DNA of 64,000 nt from NCBI RefSeq assembly GCF_026151205.1, contig NC_087077.1, positions 20,168,198 to 20,232,197 of the forward strand, written 5' to 3'. Positions 13,282 to 24,355 of the stretch are shown one piece after another. A program made the translations under genes and the position numbers. Below the pieces are notes generated by a model. The model did no database searches, was not told where the DNA came from, and saw nothing but the letters and a program-made list of their open reading frames with translations. The stretch's first letter is position 1; every line of letters begins with the position of its first letter. This DNA comes from Bolinopsis microptera. Lineage: Eukaryota > Ctenophora > Tentaculata > Lobata > Bolinopsidae.

Positions 13282-13591
13282 ACTATGCTTATATGAGCGG
13301 TGCTATCATCTGTGTGTTTATTGAGGTTTTTGCATGTTTTACTCAATACTGTGTGATATATCTGTGGCTGCTCATTATTGATTATTTATATACTTGTTCA
13401 TTATTTGCATTTAGTTTGTTTTATTCCATTGTGATCTCGGTGGCGCCCAAAGAGCTGTTAGTTATTGCTGTCATGGCAACACCACTACAGTTACTCATCA
13501 CGAGTCTGTTTAGTTAGCAGGTTAGCTTTGTTTTTAGATTTGCAATGATTTACTACTTGATACTCTACCTGTCAATACGTACTATTATCAC
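13282..13591. other. Unique interval, no supported gene
   Basis: A 74-codon hydrophobic frame (13293-13517) is open but its start lies in the array edge and it has no recognisable family. A stray copy of the 36-bp unit core (AACACCACTACAGTTACT) is inside it, which argues against coding. Confidence 0.45.
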
Positions 13592-13992
13592 TCCATAGTC
13601 TAGATTCTACTACTACTGTAGTCTATAGTCTAGATTATAGTCTAGATTCTACTACTACTGTAGTCTATAGTCTAGATTATAGTATAGATTCTACTACTAC
13701 TGTAGTCTATAGTCTAGATTATAGTCTAGATTTTACTACTACTGTAGTCTATTATAGTCTAGATTATAGTCTAGATTATAGTCTAGATTTTACTACTACT
13801 GTAGTCTATAGTCTAGATTATAGTATAGATTCTACTACTACTGTAGTCTACAGTCTAGATTATAGTCTAGATTCTACTACTACTGTAGTCTATAGTCTTG
13901 ATTATAGTATAGATTATAGTCTAGATTATCACTCCATAGTCTAGATTACTACTAGATCTACTACTGTAGTCTATAGTCTAGATTATAGTCTA
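13592..13992. repeat. About 42-bp minisatellite built on TATAGTCTAGAT, about 9 copies
   Basis: Composite units of TCTACTACTACTGTAGTCTA and runs of TAGTCTAGATTA. Strong self-complementarity (GTAGT/ACTAC, TCTAGA) suggests hairpin-forming DNA. Confidence 0.9.
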
Positions 13993-14022
13993 GCTATCAT
14001 CATATCTACCAAGCAGAGACTA

Positions 14023-14172
14023 GAGGGTGTTTCAAAAGTCTTGTAAAATTGTAAGGATTTATTTGTTGAATAACTTTTTAATCATTTGTCTAAACTTGAT
14101 TCTGTAAAAAGTTATTGTTATTTCTAAGCTTCTTAAGGTTTAGTGGCGACTTCTGGATTTCGTACGTTGCCA
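14023..14172 (+). mobile_element. Interspersed repeat with AGGGTGTTTCAAAAGTCTT end
   Basis: About 150 bp, alignable with the reverse complement of 38733-38871. Shared blocks in order are GGGTGTTTCAAAAGTCTT, TTGAATAAC, TCTAAACTT and a GTTGCCAT X-box-like site. The CAGGGTGTTTC-type end is typical of transposon termini, but no opposite end or target duplication is seen, so the class is unknown. Its internal end runs directly into the 68-bp array at 14179. Confidence 0.6.
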
Positions 14173-14178
14173 TGGCCA

Positions 14179-14787
14179 CCATAGCAACCATATCAACCAG
14201 AATCAGTCCCCTAGCAACGGAGCTAAAATGTAGTTGCTTGTGTTCACCATAGCAACCATATCAACCAGAATCAGTCCCCTAGCAACGGAGCTAAAATGTA
14301 GTTGCTTGTGTTCACCATAGCAACCATATCAACCAGAATCAGTCCCCTAGCAACGGAGCTAAAATGTAGTTGCTTGTGTTCACCATAGCAACCATACCAA
14401 CCAGAATCAGTCCCCTAGCAACGGAGCTAAAATGTAGTTGCTTGTGTTCACCATAGCAACCATATCAACCAGAATCAGTCCCCTAGCAACGGAGCTAAAA
14501 TGTAGTTGCTTGTGTTCACCATAGCAACCATATCAACCAGAATCAGTCCCCTAGCAACGGAGCTAAAATGTAGTTGCTTGTGTTCACCATAGCAACCATA
14601 TCAACCAGAATCAGTCCCCTAGCAACGGAGCTAAAATGTAGTTGCTTGTGTTCACCATAGCAACCATATCAACCAGAATCAGTCCCCTAGCAACGGAGCT
14701 AAAATGTAGTTGCTTGTGTTTACCATAGCAACCATATCAACCAGATCAGTCCCCTAGCAACGGAGCTAAAATGTAGTTGCTTGTGTT
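14179..14787. repeat. 68-bp minisatellite, 9 copies
   Basis: Units begin CACCATAGCAACCATATCAA; the last copy lacks 1 bp. Each unit contains CCATAGCAACC and CCCTAGCAACGG, half-palindromes like those in the adjacent interspersed repeat, so the array probably grew from its end. Confidence 0.95.
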
Positions 14788-15099
14788 CGCATCTCCGTCT
14801 ATATCTCACAAATAACAACATCTCGCTCCTAGCTGGAACTTGTTGCATAATGTAGCAAGCTCTTGTTTATCCGACCCCTGATTTCCTGTACCACAATACC
14901 ACAATATACTCCGTCCCTATTGGCTCCCAACCTCAATATACTCCGTCCCTATTGGCTCCCAACCTCAATATACTCTGTCCCTATTGGCTCCCAACCACAA
15001 CCCCAGCCTACTATTGGACAATGACTGAGGGACTACTCGTTGTTATAATCCATCTCTAGTTCACAAGCCCGGCATCGATTATATCGTTAAACGTTAAAC
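14788..15099. repeat. 32-bp repeat, 3 copies (about 14905-14997), in unique sequence
   Basis: Units contain TCCCTATTGGCTCCCAACC, each with an inverted CCAAT box (ATTGG), followed by another CTATTGGAC. It could act as an NF-Y-type promoter element, but no gene start is recognised beside it. The remaining sequence shows nothing. Confidence 0.6.
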
Positions 15100-15775
15100 T
15101 AGTATACTACACTAGTTGTAGTATACTACACTAGTAGCTTAGTTGTAGAGAGTTGAGAGTTGAGAGTCTGAATGTACAGTAGCTAATAGTACTAGTATAC
15201 TACACTAGTAGCTTAGTTGTAGAGAGTTGAGAGTAGTATACTACACTAGTAGCTTAGTTGTAGAGAGTTGAGAGTAGTATACTACACTAGTAGCTTAGTT
15301 GTAGAGAGTTGAGAGTAGTATACTACACTAGTAGCTTAGTTGTAGAGAGTTGAGAGTAGTATACTACACTAGTAGCTTAGTTGTAGAGAGTTGAGAGTAG
15401 TATACTACACTAGTAGCTTAGTTGTAGAGAGTTGAGAGTAGTATACTACACTAGTAGCTTAGTTGTAGAGAGTTGAGAGTAGTATACTACACTAGTAGCT
15501 TAGTTGTAGAGAGTTGAGAGTTGAGAGTCTGAATGTACAGTAGCTAGTAGTACTAGTATAGTACACTAGTAGCTTAGTTGTAGAGAGTTGAGAGTAGTAT
15601 ACTACACTAGTAGCTTAGTTGTAGAGAGTTGAGAGTAGTATACTACACTAGTAGCTTAGTTGTAGAGAGTTGAGAGTAGTATACTACACTAGTAGCTTAG
15701 TTGTAGAGAGTTGAGAGTAGTATACTACACTAGTAGCTTAGTTGTAGGGAGTTGAGAGTCAGAATGTACAGTACT
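15100..15775. repeat. 41-bp minisatellite with longer variant units, about 16 copies
   Basis: The unit is AGTAGTATACTACACTAGTA then GCTTAGTTGTAGAGAGTTGAG. Longer units carrying GTCTGAATGTACAGTAGCTA occur at about 15165, 15525 and 15755, giving a higher-order period near 360 bp. Confidence 0.95.
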
Positions 15776-16272
15776 ACAGTAGCTAGTAGTAATAGTATAC
15801 ACTATACTACACTAGTAGTACTATACAGTATAGCACTAGGAGAGCTGCTAGATTTACACAGCGAGGTTTCGTTTACACTAGTAACTAGGACTTGTTTACT
15901 TATCTCAAACTCTCAAATAGGTTTAATATTTTAGTGGTTTTATTACAGTGTTGTACTTCTACTATATTTTGTAGTTTGAATCTAGTAGTGTTCTGTGTTT
16001 AACTCTAAACCACTAGCTATATAAGTATATACTACAACTACTAGATATATACTACAACTACTAGATATATATATACTAGTAGCTCTTGCTATCTTTTGAC
16101 TGGCATATCATTTGTTCAGGGCTACTGTAAACAATTAAACTGATATAACTACAAAACTATCAGCTTAGTACTTTAGTAACCGTTACTTAGCAACACTACT
16201 ACATCTAGGTAAACTATAGGTAAAAATATAATATTAATCATAAGCTAAAATGTACTAATCTTTGTATTCTAA
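15776..16272. other. Unique interval ahead of the small ORF
   Basis: Contains short TATATACTACAACTACTAGA direct repeats (about 16025-16070) and one stray copy of the 36-bp family core (16172-16200). No promoter element could be assigned to the following ORF. Confidence 0.45.
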
Positions 16273-16539
16273 ATGGGGAAAAAGAAGAAACATTGTCAGT
16301 CAGTCGAGAAAATTGTCAGTCAGGCTATATGGCAGCTTTGTCGATGTTGTGACTATGCTAGTAGTGGTCCCAGGCTTGCGACTGGAATTGCGGTGTTAAA
16401 TCGATTTAAAGGTATACCAACGATCCACCTCCCACTTGTTGTTTGGTACTTAGCATTAATAGTGTCAGCTGTAGCCATTTATAGCAAGAATCTTAAAACT
16501 AAAGGGGATGACAAGGAAAAGAGGAAGGAAAAAGAATAA
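16273..16539 (+). CDS. Possible small single-pass membrane protein, 88 aa
   Basis: I do not recognise this protein. It starts MGKKKKHC, has a Cys cluster (CRCC, residues 23-26), one predicted membrane segment at about residues 53-71 (LPLVVWYLALIVSAVAIY), and a highly charged Lys/Glu tail ending KEKRKEKE. An AATAAA signal lies 62 nt after the stop (16601-16606). That, and the lack of tandem-repeat character, make it the most gene-like frame in the first 27 kb. Against this, the first 123 bp recur just downstream in a frameshifted copy, no splice or promoter evidence is visible, and it could be a retrocopy or the 3' exon of a larger gene. The Lys-rich tail after a C-terminal membrane segment would suit an ER tail-facing-cytosol protein; this is inference only. 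Confidence 0.4.
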   Translation: MGKKKKHCQSVEKIVSQAIWQLCRCCDYASSGPRLATGIAVLNRFKGIPTIHLPLVVWYLALIVSAVAIYSKNLKTKGDDKEKRKEKE

Positions 16540-16600
16540 CGGAACAAACAATTAATTAAAGTATTTACAGGAGCATTAGTTATTGTAATTACAAGCTTCA

Positions 16601-16606
16601 AATAAA
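16601..16606 (+). terminator. AATAAA polyadenylation signal
   Basis: Canonical hexamer 62 nt downstream of the 88-codon frame and just before its partial copy. Confidence 0.4.
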
Positions 16607-16617
16607 TCACTGACTAA

Positions 16618-16741
16618 ATGGGGAAAAAAGAAGAAACATTGTCAGTCAGTCGAGAAAATTGTCAGTCAGGCTATATGGCAGCTTTGTAGATGTTGTGACA
16701 ATGCTAGTAGTGGTCCCAGGCTTGCGACTGGAATTAGTTAG
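16618..16741 (+). pseudogene. Frameshifted partial duplicate of the 88-aa ORF
   Basis: Nearly identical to 16273-16395, with one extra A in the early A-run (GGGGAAAAAAGAAG against GGGGAAAAAGAAG). The insertion breaks the frame after a few residues. There are two substitutions, including one that puts TAG in the parental frame. The match ends abruptly after CGACTGGAATT. Both copies are preceded by CTAA, so the duplication breakpoint is just upstream of the ATG. Confidence 0.7.
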
Positions 16742-18189
16742 CCTTCTCCCGCTGACTTATTTTCGTCATCTCATTTGACTCCTCATTCGTTGAAGCTCGT
16801 GATAATCCTCTGGAGTCTTTCGTCGTATCTTCTCTGTTCCGCAGATCTTGACTAAGCATCCTCTCGCATCATCACCATCTTGATCTGGACTTCAGTCAGG
16901 ACTTGTTCTTTCTTAAGACACTCCAGGGACTTCCTGATTGTTGAATAGGAACAGGAAAACTGTTGAATCCGTGGTACTATCCCTCTGCTATGTTGCTGGA
17001 TTGCGGAAGGAGAAGGATTGTTATTTTTATACTGATTTTGTTTCCACTCTTAGTGTTCCATTATAGCATTGCTTATTCAAATACTCAACCGAGTGTGATA
17101 AACCCATGTTTTTGCTTTCATAATTATGTCCGCCCAAAATGATGTCTGTCAACATAATATCCTCACAAATGAGGGCCGATAAGGTAGTTTAAAATTGAGC
17201 GGGATGCTGCAATGATCAACATTACCCACATATAAATGTCACCTCCAGTGGCTCTGCTAAAGACGATTTTACGTCCCTTCAACCATTACACAATACTAGC
17301 AGGATCCCGTCATAACACAATATGTTCTACATCGCACGAGGTTTACGAGTCCAAGTGGTGTCTTATTCCTTCCTCTTATTCCTTGGCTAATTTTTTTGCT
17401 GATTTGAAGGCCATTAAAGCATTTGACCCAGTCAAAAAAGTTTCAGTTGTATATCTTTTACGGTTTTTGCGGAAAGTCACGTTAAAGTTGATGCCGTGGT
17501 GTCAGTAAAATGGCACGGATCCATATATATATATATATCGTCTCGCTTATATATAGTAAGATGTTCTACATAGCACGAGGTTTATCACTCATATTTTCCA
17601 TTACATCAAATTCCGGCCTCATTTCCAATTTTACTTAGACTTCGAGCAAAACGTCAGATGCAACGTCAGCCATGTCTCGGAGCCACTACATTTCCCGATA
17701 AAACTAACTATAAAATTATTTTATATCGAATATGGTAAATCTTCTGCTATCATAAGATTTTTGTAAAGTGTAATTCATACTTCAAAGTTAATTATATCGA
17801 TCAGAAAGTGCACTTATCCATTTTCTTTGTTCAAATGATCAGATCATCGTAATGTTTTACTGGACATTTCCCCCTCTCTCTCTCTCTGATTTTAGTTTAA
17901 GAACCTTGTATTTTAGTGCCACTTCCATCAAATTCTAATAGTTCGTTTGAATAAAGCCTAAATAGTTAAGACAGCCGCCTAATTTTTAGGCGACATTTCC
18001 ATTGTCTACCTCTCTTAAAATCATTGTAAGTATCTACAACAGTCTTTCAGACACTTTAAACAGTCATGTAGACATTTATAACCGATTTGTTATCATTTTC
18101 AGCAGTCATAAAGACGTTTTAGCAGTGATTTAGTGATCATGTAGGCATTTACAACAGTCATGTATGCATTTCTAGATACTTTGTAACAA
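16742..18189. other. 1.4-kb unique interval, no supported gene
   Basis: A 90-codon frame (17236-17508) has no recognisable domain. A 23-bp element (TGTTCTACATNGCACGAGGT...) occurs at about 17319 and again at about 17562, the second next to an (AT)n run. A CT microsatellite lies at 17874-17888. From 18040 there is a run of loosely similar CAGTCATGTAGACATTTA motifs. Confidence 0.45.
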
Positions 18190-19165
18190 TTTTCAGATAC
18201 TTTGTAAAGATATTAAGTACGGATTCTCTTAACTTTTGATCTCACCACTACAGTTACTTTGTAAAGATATTAAGTACGGATTCTCTTAACTTTGTGAAGA
18301 TATTAAGTACGGATTCTCTTAACTTTGTAAAGATATTAAGTACGGATTCTCTTAACTTTGTAAAGATATTAAGTACGGATTCTCTTAACTTTTGAGAAGA
18401 TACTTTGTAAAGATATTAAGTACGGATTCTCTTAACTTTTCAGATACTTTGTAAAGATATTAAGTACGGATTCTCTTAACTTTTGAGAAGATACTTTGTA
18501 AAGATATTAAGTACGGATTCTCTTAACTTTTTCAGATACTTTGTAAAGATATTAAGTACGGATTCTCTTAACTTTGTAAAGATATTAAGTACGGATTCTC
18601 TTAACTTTTGAGAAGATACTTTGTAAAGATATTAAGTACGGATTCTCTTAACTTTGTAAAGATATTAAGTACGGATTCTCTTAACTTTTGAGAAGATACT
18701 TTGTAAAGATATTAAGTACGGATTCTCTTAACTTTTCAGATACTTTGTAAAGATATTAAGTACGGATTCTCTTAACTTTTGAGAAGATACTTTGTAAAGA
18801 TATTAAGTACGGATTCTCTTAACTTTTTCAGATACTTTGTAAAGATATTAAGTACGGATTCTCTTAACTTTGTAAAGATATTAAGTACGGATTCTCTTAA
18901 CTTTTGAGAAGATACTTTGTAAAGATATTAAGTACGGATTCTCTTAACTTTGTAAAGATATTAAGTACGGATTCTCTTAACTTTTGAGAAGATACTTTGT
19001 AAAGATATTAAGTACGGATTCTCTTAACTTTTCAGATACTTTGTAAAGATATTAAGTACGGATTCTCTTAACTTTTGAGAAGATACTTTGTAAAGATATT
19101 AAGTACGGATTCTCTTAACTTTTTCAGATACTTTGTAAAGATATTAAGTACGGATTCTCTTAACT
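18190..19165. repeat. 35-48-bp minisatellite, 23 copies, with 296-bp higher-order repeat
   Basis: The core TTTGTAAAGATATTAAGTAC plus GGATTCTCTTAAC is separated by three alternative linkers (none, TTTGAGAAGATAC, TTTTCAGATAC). The rarest linker (CTTTTTCAGATAC) recurs at about 18531, 18827 and 19123, exactly 296 bp apart, so blocks of about seven cores were duplicated together. Confidence 0.95.
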
Positions 19166-19289
19166 AACTTATATATATTTCTTAACTTTTGATCTCTCAG
19201 TCGGGGGGTAGGTGCAAACTAGTATTTAAATCTGGAAACCCTGCTTCATTGCGAACCCATACTAACTTACACATGGCGCTGTCAGCACG

Positions 19290-19455
19290 TGCAAAGTACT
19301 GCGGGTAAAGTAGAGCACGTGCAAAGTAAAATAGAGCACGTGCAAAATAAAATAGAGCACGTGCAAAGTAAAATAGAGCACGTGCAAAATAAAATAGACC
19401 ACGTGCAAAATAAAATAGACCAAGTGCAAAATAAAATAGAGCACGTGCAAAATAA
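19290..19455. repeat. 21-bp minisatellite with a CACGTG E-box per unit, 8 copies
   Basis: Units are AGAGCACGTGCAAAGTAAAA plus T, with AAG/AAA variants. One unit has CAAGTG in place of CACGTG. A tandem cluster of seven bHLH-type E-boxes in 165 bp could bind protein, but no gene is attached. The open minus frames here are repeat artefacts. Confidence 0.9.
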
Positions 19456-19789
19456 ACACAGGTGTAGCTGAATCTGCGGTCCCTGGAAGTAAGCAGTCAG
19501 CAGCATTCCTTTGTCTACTGACCAGTAAACAGTTCCTCCGCAGAACCTCCAGGACCAGGCAATCTTGTGAGGCTGTTTTGTGGCATTTCCCCTGGTGATT
19601 TCCCTCATTATTTCCTCCTCTAACACAATATGATTATACAGCTGCTGATTTTTCAAACCAGTAACCTGAGTATCCCACCTAGGTAATTACAGTGAGAAAT
19701 GCTGGACCAGTGATTTTAGTGATTAATGAGAAGTTCGCGTTATTTTGTTAACATTTGCCCTGAACTACCACTTCTACTACTAGAGTAGG
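19456..19789. other. Unique interval, no supported gene
   Basis: A minus-strand frame (to 19656) is open through here into the E-box array but has no recognised domain. Nothing else is seen. Confidence 0.4.
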
Positions 19790-20195
19790 GTAGAGTCTGT
19801 AGTGTTGTTAGGTAACATGGGTAGAGTCTGTAGTGTTGCTAGGTAACATGGGTAGAGTCTGTAGTGTTGCTAGGTAACATGGGTAGAGTCTGTAGTGTTG
19901 CTAGGTAACATGGGTAGAGTCTGCAGTGTTGCTAGGTAACATGGGTAGAGTCTGTAGTGTTGCTAGGTAACATGGGTAGAGTCTGCAGTGTTGCTAGGTA
20001 ACATGGGTAGAGTCTGTAGTGTTGCTAGGTAACATGGGTAGAGTCTGTAGTGTTGTTAGGTAACATGGGTAGAGTCTGTAGTGTTGCTAGGTAACATGGG
20101 TAGAGTCTGTAGTGTTGCTAGGTAACATGGGTAGAGTCTGTAGTGTTACTAGGTAACATGGGTAGAGTCTGTAGTGTTGCTAGGTAACATGGGTA
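19790..20195. repeat. 31-bp minisatellite, 13 copies, GTTGCTAGGTAAC per unit
   Basis: The unit is GGGTAGAGTCTGTAGTGTTG then CTAGGTAACAT. The 13-mer GTTGCTAGGTAAC is an inverted repeat with a 1-nt spacer, close to the EF-C/RFX site GTTGCYNGGCAAC. Confidence 0.95.
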
Positions 20196-20304
20196 GTCTT
20201 TAGCCTTATTTCTAGTAGTGTTTGAAATGGCTTCACTCGTACCTTCTATCGGAATGAACGAATACTTTTTAGTTCCTCCGAGCTAGATACTGTTCAGTTA
20301 GCTA

Positions 20305-20560
20305 CTGTTGCTAAGTAACTGTAGTAATGTTGCTAAGTAACGGTTACTTAGTAACTGTAGTGGTGTTGCTAAGTAACGGTTACTAAGTAACTGTAGTGAT
20401 GTTGCTAAGTAACGGTTACTTAGTAACTGTAGTGGTGTTGCTAAGTAACGGTTACTAAGTAACTGTAGTGATGTTGCTAAGTAACGGTTACTAAGTAACT
20501 GTAGTGATGTTGCTAAGTAACGGTTACTAAGTAACTGTAGTGATGTTGCTAAGTAACGGT
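20305..20560 (-). repeat. 36-bp minisatellite, about 7 copies, inverted relative to 12748-13281
   Basis: Reverse complement of the 36-bp unit at 12748-13281: each unit has GTTGCTAAGTAAC and GTTACTAAGTAAC, with GTAGTGATG or GTAGTGGTG linkers. With the earlier array it forms an inverted pair about 7 kb apart. Confidence 0.9.
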
Positions 20561-20699
20561 TAGATACTGTGTGTCTCCTTGAATCAGTGCTCTTCACTGA
20601 GCTATCTCTTAGTCACTGTGCACTGTGCACTACTTGTATTACATTTGTTTGTTGCTTTGTAAGTCACAGAATCTGCTTCCTCGGTAGTGTCCTGTGAGT

Positions 20700-21325
20700 C
20701 CATGTAGTGTTGCTAGGTAACCTGTGAATGGCACTGAATTAGGATCATGTGTTGCTAGGTAATCTGTGAGTGGCACTGAATTAGGATCATGTGTTGCTAG
20801 GTAATCTGTGAGTAGCACTGAGTTAGGGTCATGTGACATGTGTTGCTAGGTAACATGGCACTGAGTTAGGGTCATGTGTTGCTAGGTAACTGAGTGGCAC
20901 TGAGTTAGGATCATGTGTTGCTAGGTAACCTGTGAATGGCACTGAATTAGGATCATGTGTTGCTAGGTAACCTGCGAGTGGCACTGAGTTAGGGTCATGT
21001 GTTGCTAGGTAACTGAGTGGCACTGAGTTAGGATCATGTGTTGCTAGGTAACTGAGTGGCACTGAGTTAGGATCATGTGTTGCTAGGTAACATGTGAGTG
21101 GCACTGAGTTAGGGTCGTGTGTTGCTAGGTAACTGAGTGGCACTGAGTTAGGGTCATGTGTTGCTATGTAACCTGTGAATGGCACTGAATTAGGGTCATG
21201 TGTTGCTAGGTAACCTGCGAGTGGCACTGAGTTAGGGTCATGTGTTGCTAGGTAACATGTGAGTGGCACTGAGTTAGAATCATGTGTTTCTAGGTAACGT
21301 GGCACTGAGTTAGGGTCATGTGTTG
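20700..21325. repeat. 36/43-bp minisatellite, about 15 copies, GTTGCTAGGTAAC per unit
   Basis: Units are GTGTTGCTAGGTAAC, an optional CTGTGAG-type insert, then TGGCACTGAGTTAGGGTCAT. The 7-bp insert is present in about half the units. It shares only the 13-mer with the 31-bp array at 19790-20195; the flanks differ. Confidence 0.9.
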
Positions 21326-23439
21326 CTTTGTATATCTTCAGAATTGTCTATACCTCGGTTAACCTTATGTAATATCATTGGTATATCAGTTGGGTGCACG
21401 ATAGATAGATGTAAAGGGTTATTGTAAAGTTAACATATTGGGAATATCGGGAATATTGGTGTATTCTGAATCCTCAGCTAATAGTGATCATAAATGACAC
21501 TTTTCAATAAACCTAATTACTATCCACCTATCAACCGACGAGCTGATCTACTGATAATATCACATACTCCTACTATATATTATGTGATACTATCACATAC
21601 TCCTTGTATTCATACAATTTCATTATTATATGGCTTATAAGTATTCTACAAGTATTTTTCTGCATTCACTTTTCTTTGATTCTAAATTGGACCAAAGGGA
21701 ATATTTCTGCAGAATTTGTTTATTTTGTTGAACTGAAAGTTTCGGCAGGCATTATGTGTGAATCTCCACAATAAGCAGGAATTTTGGAGAAATCATGATT
21801 ACATAGGCTTCAGAAATTGCGGGATAATATAATAAGGCTTCGCCGTCAAATGAAATTGCGAATATTCTTCAGGGAAAAGTCGCATGGATTAATTATACAC
21901 CTAAACGGTAACAGAAACTTTTAATATAATATTAACATAGATAACATAGATAGCATTATTAGTAGTTGTAGTAATATTAGATACCATTATGGAGCAGGTG
22001 ATATGTTAAGAATTGGATATGTATGTGACCGTAATCAGAAATATTTCTAATGAGATTTCAACATTTAATTTTGTTGAAAAATCAACAATAGACCAACATA
22101 ATACTAACAAGCTACGCGTTTTACATCATGACTCACATATCATGCTCATACTTGCTTATATACATGTTTAAATTACATTCATTATAAAGGCATTCATTCA
22201 AGAATATTGAACAGGTTATTTCCTTAGTCATTAGTATTTTGATAAACATTCCTAACCTTACTCAGTAGCAGTACTCACAGGCCACAGCTCAACAGTCAAC
22301 AGTAGTAATCTGGACTGTTCCTAACCTTACTCAGAATCTATTGTAAACCTGTTCACATTGTTTACCATCGCCTTTATGTTATACCTGTTTTAGTTTTGTA
22401 GACTCTAAAATCTTTAGAAACAGATCATGTTTCATCAAACATACCGTATGTGTTGTTTGCTGAACTCTGTGACTTTTTCATATATTATTTCGTTTTACAT
22501 ATTCCTTTTGCAATATCTAATTTTGTTTGAATTTTTAATAGCCAATATACAGTTCTATAGTAATAATTAATATAGATATAGTTCTGTAATATTCGTTTAG
22601 TAAGCATTGTCAATCCCAGCATCTCATGTTCCCCAAATAGAGCGGGTATGCTGCTTTCACTTCCTTATATGGGCATCACGTGTTCATCATGTCAGATCAC
22701 GTGTTCTCCTTATATGGGCATCTCATGTTCCCCAATTAGAGCGGGTATGCTGCTCTTCACTGGAATGGTTTGTAGCCAGAATCCAAACAAAGGAGATTAT
22801 ATAATGTTCAGACAGCAGCTCAGTACTGTAACCATGGTAACACAGTCCTCAATTACTACTAGGTCGGAACTAAATGCGCAATTAAATTAGTTTTGGTTGA
22901 AAGCAGTAAAGTCACTAAAGATTGGCTGTACGTTTTAATCATGTTAAACATACCGACTACCTACAACCTGCACGTTTAGTGCGTGTAAACGTGTGTTATA
23001 GTACCTGTACTGCAAGTCCTGTACCAAGTCCAGTGTCCACTCTCTGTACCAAGTCCACTCTCTGGGGAATATCACTTTACCCTGATTGTTTGGGATTGCG
23101 TCGGCTTAGGTCTAATAAAAACAGTTTTGTTTTGGAAATAGTTCCCAGAGATATTTTACTTACAGTCAGAACAACTATTTGCATAAAGAAGCTTTTGTAG
23201 GACCGATCTGCTTTTCTGTGTCATTTTTATCTTTTATTTAAAAATTTGTAATTGTGTAGACTGATAATGGCCTAGCTGATTAGATCTTCTAGTCTTTGTT
23301 TCAAGTCTTTGTTGTGTATGTAATTATATTTAAGTGCCACCGTAAATTCTTAGATAATTGAAGAAAGTTAAAGAATAGTAATTGTCTAAGTTAATAATCA
23401 GAGATGTTGTCTGTATAGTTTATCCTTTGCAGCTCCCGC
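21326..23439. other. 2.1-kb unique interval, no supported gene
   Basis: AT-rich. A pair of about 40-bp repeats (CATGTTCCCCAA..AGAGCGGGTATGCTG) lies at about 22624 and 22726. An isolated perfect palindrome GTAACCATGGTAAC is at 22828-22841. A 92-codon frame at 22922-23200 and a 65-codon frame at 22607-22804 have no recognisable family. Confidence 0.45.
22828..22841. promoter_or_regulatory. Isolated X-box-like palindrome GTAACCATGGTAAC
   Basis: A perfect 14-bp palindrome in unique sequence that fits the RFX consensus GTNRCC-N(0-3)-RGYAAC except at one half-site base. No gene start is known nearby, so a regulatory role is only possible. Confidence 0.3.
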
Positions 23440-24355
23440 TGTAGCTTTATCGTTACTGTGGATAGTATTATTATGATCAAATTCAATACTTTCTCCTGCA
23501 GCTTTATCGTTACTGTGGATATTATTATTATGATCAATACTTTCTCCTGCAGCTTTATCGTTACTGTGGATATTATTATTATGATCAATACTTTCTCCTA
23601 TAGCTTTATCGTTACTGTGGATATTATTATTATGATCAATACTTTCTCCTGCAGCTTTATCGTTACTGTGGATATTATTATTATGATCAATACTTTCTCC
23701 TGCAGCTTTATCGTTACTGTGGATAGTATTATTATGATCAATACTTTCTCCTGTTATAGCTTTATCGTTACTGTGGATATTATTATTATGATCAATACTT
23801 TCTCCTGTTATAGCTTTATCGTTACTGTGGATATTATTATTATGATCAATACTTTCTCCTGCAGCTTTATCGTTACTGTGGATAGTATTATTATGATCAA
23901 TACTTTCTCCTGTTATAGCTTTATCGTTACTGTGGATATTATTATTATGATCAATACTTTCTCCTATAGCTTTATCGTTACTGTGGATATTATTATTATG
24001 ATCAATACTTTCTCCTGCAGCTTTATCGTTACTGTGGATATTATTATTATGATCAATACTTTCTCCTGCAGCTTTATCGTTACTGTGGATAGTATTATTA
24101 TGATCAATACTTTCTCCTGCAGCTTTATCGTTACTGTGGATATTATTATTATGATCAATACTTTCTCCTGTTATAGCTTTATCGTTACTGTGGATATTAT
24201 TATTATGATCAATACTTTCTCTTACAGCTTTATCGTTACTGTGGATGTTATTATTATGATCAATACTTTCTCTTACAGCTTTATCGTTACTGTGGATGTT
24301 ATTATTATGATCAATACTTTCTCCTGCAGCTTTATCGTTACTGTGGATATTATGA
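23440..24355. repeat. 51/54-bp minisatellite, 18 copies
   Basis: Units contain GCTTTATCGTTACTGTGGAT, ATTATTATTATGATC and AATACTTTCTCC, with CTGCA, CTATA or CTGTTATA junctions. The only length change is 3 bp, so long frames stay open on both strands (335 codons plus, 332 minus). The minus product would repeat IHSNDKAAGESIDHNNN. I treat this as repeat DNA; see the findings for the coding alternative. Confidence 0.9.
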
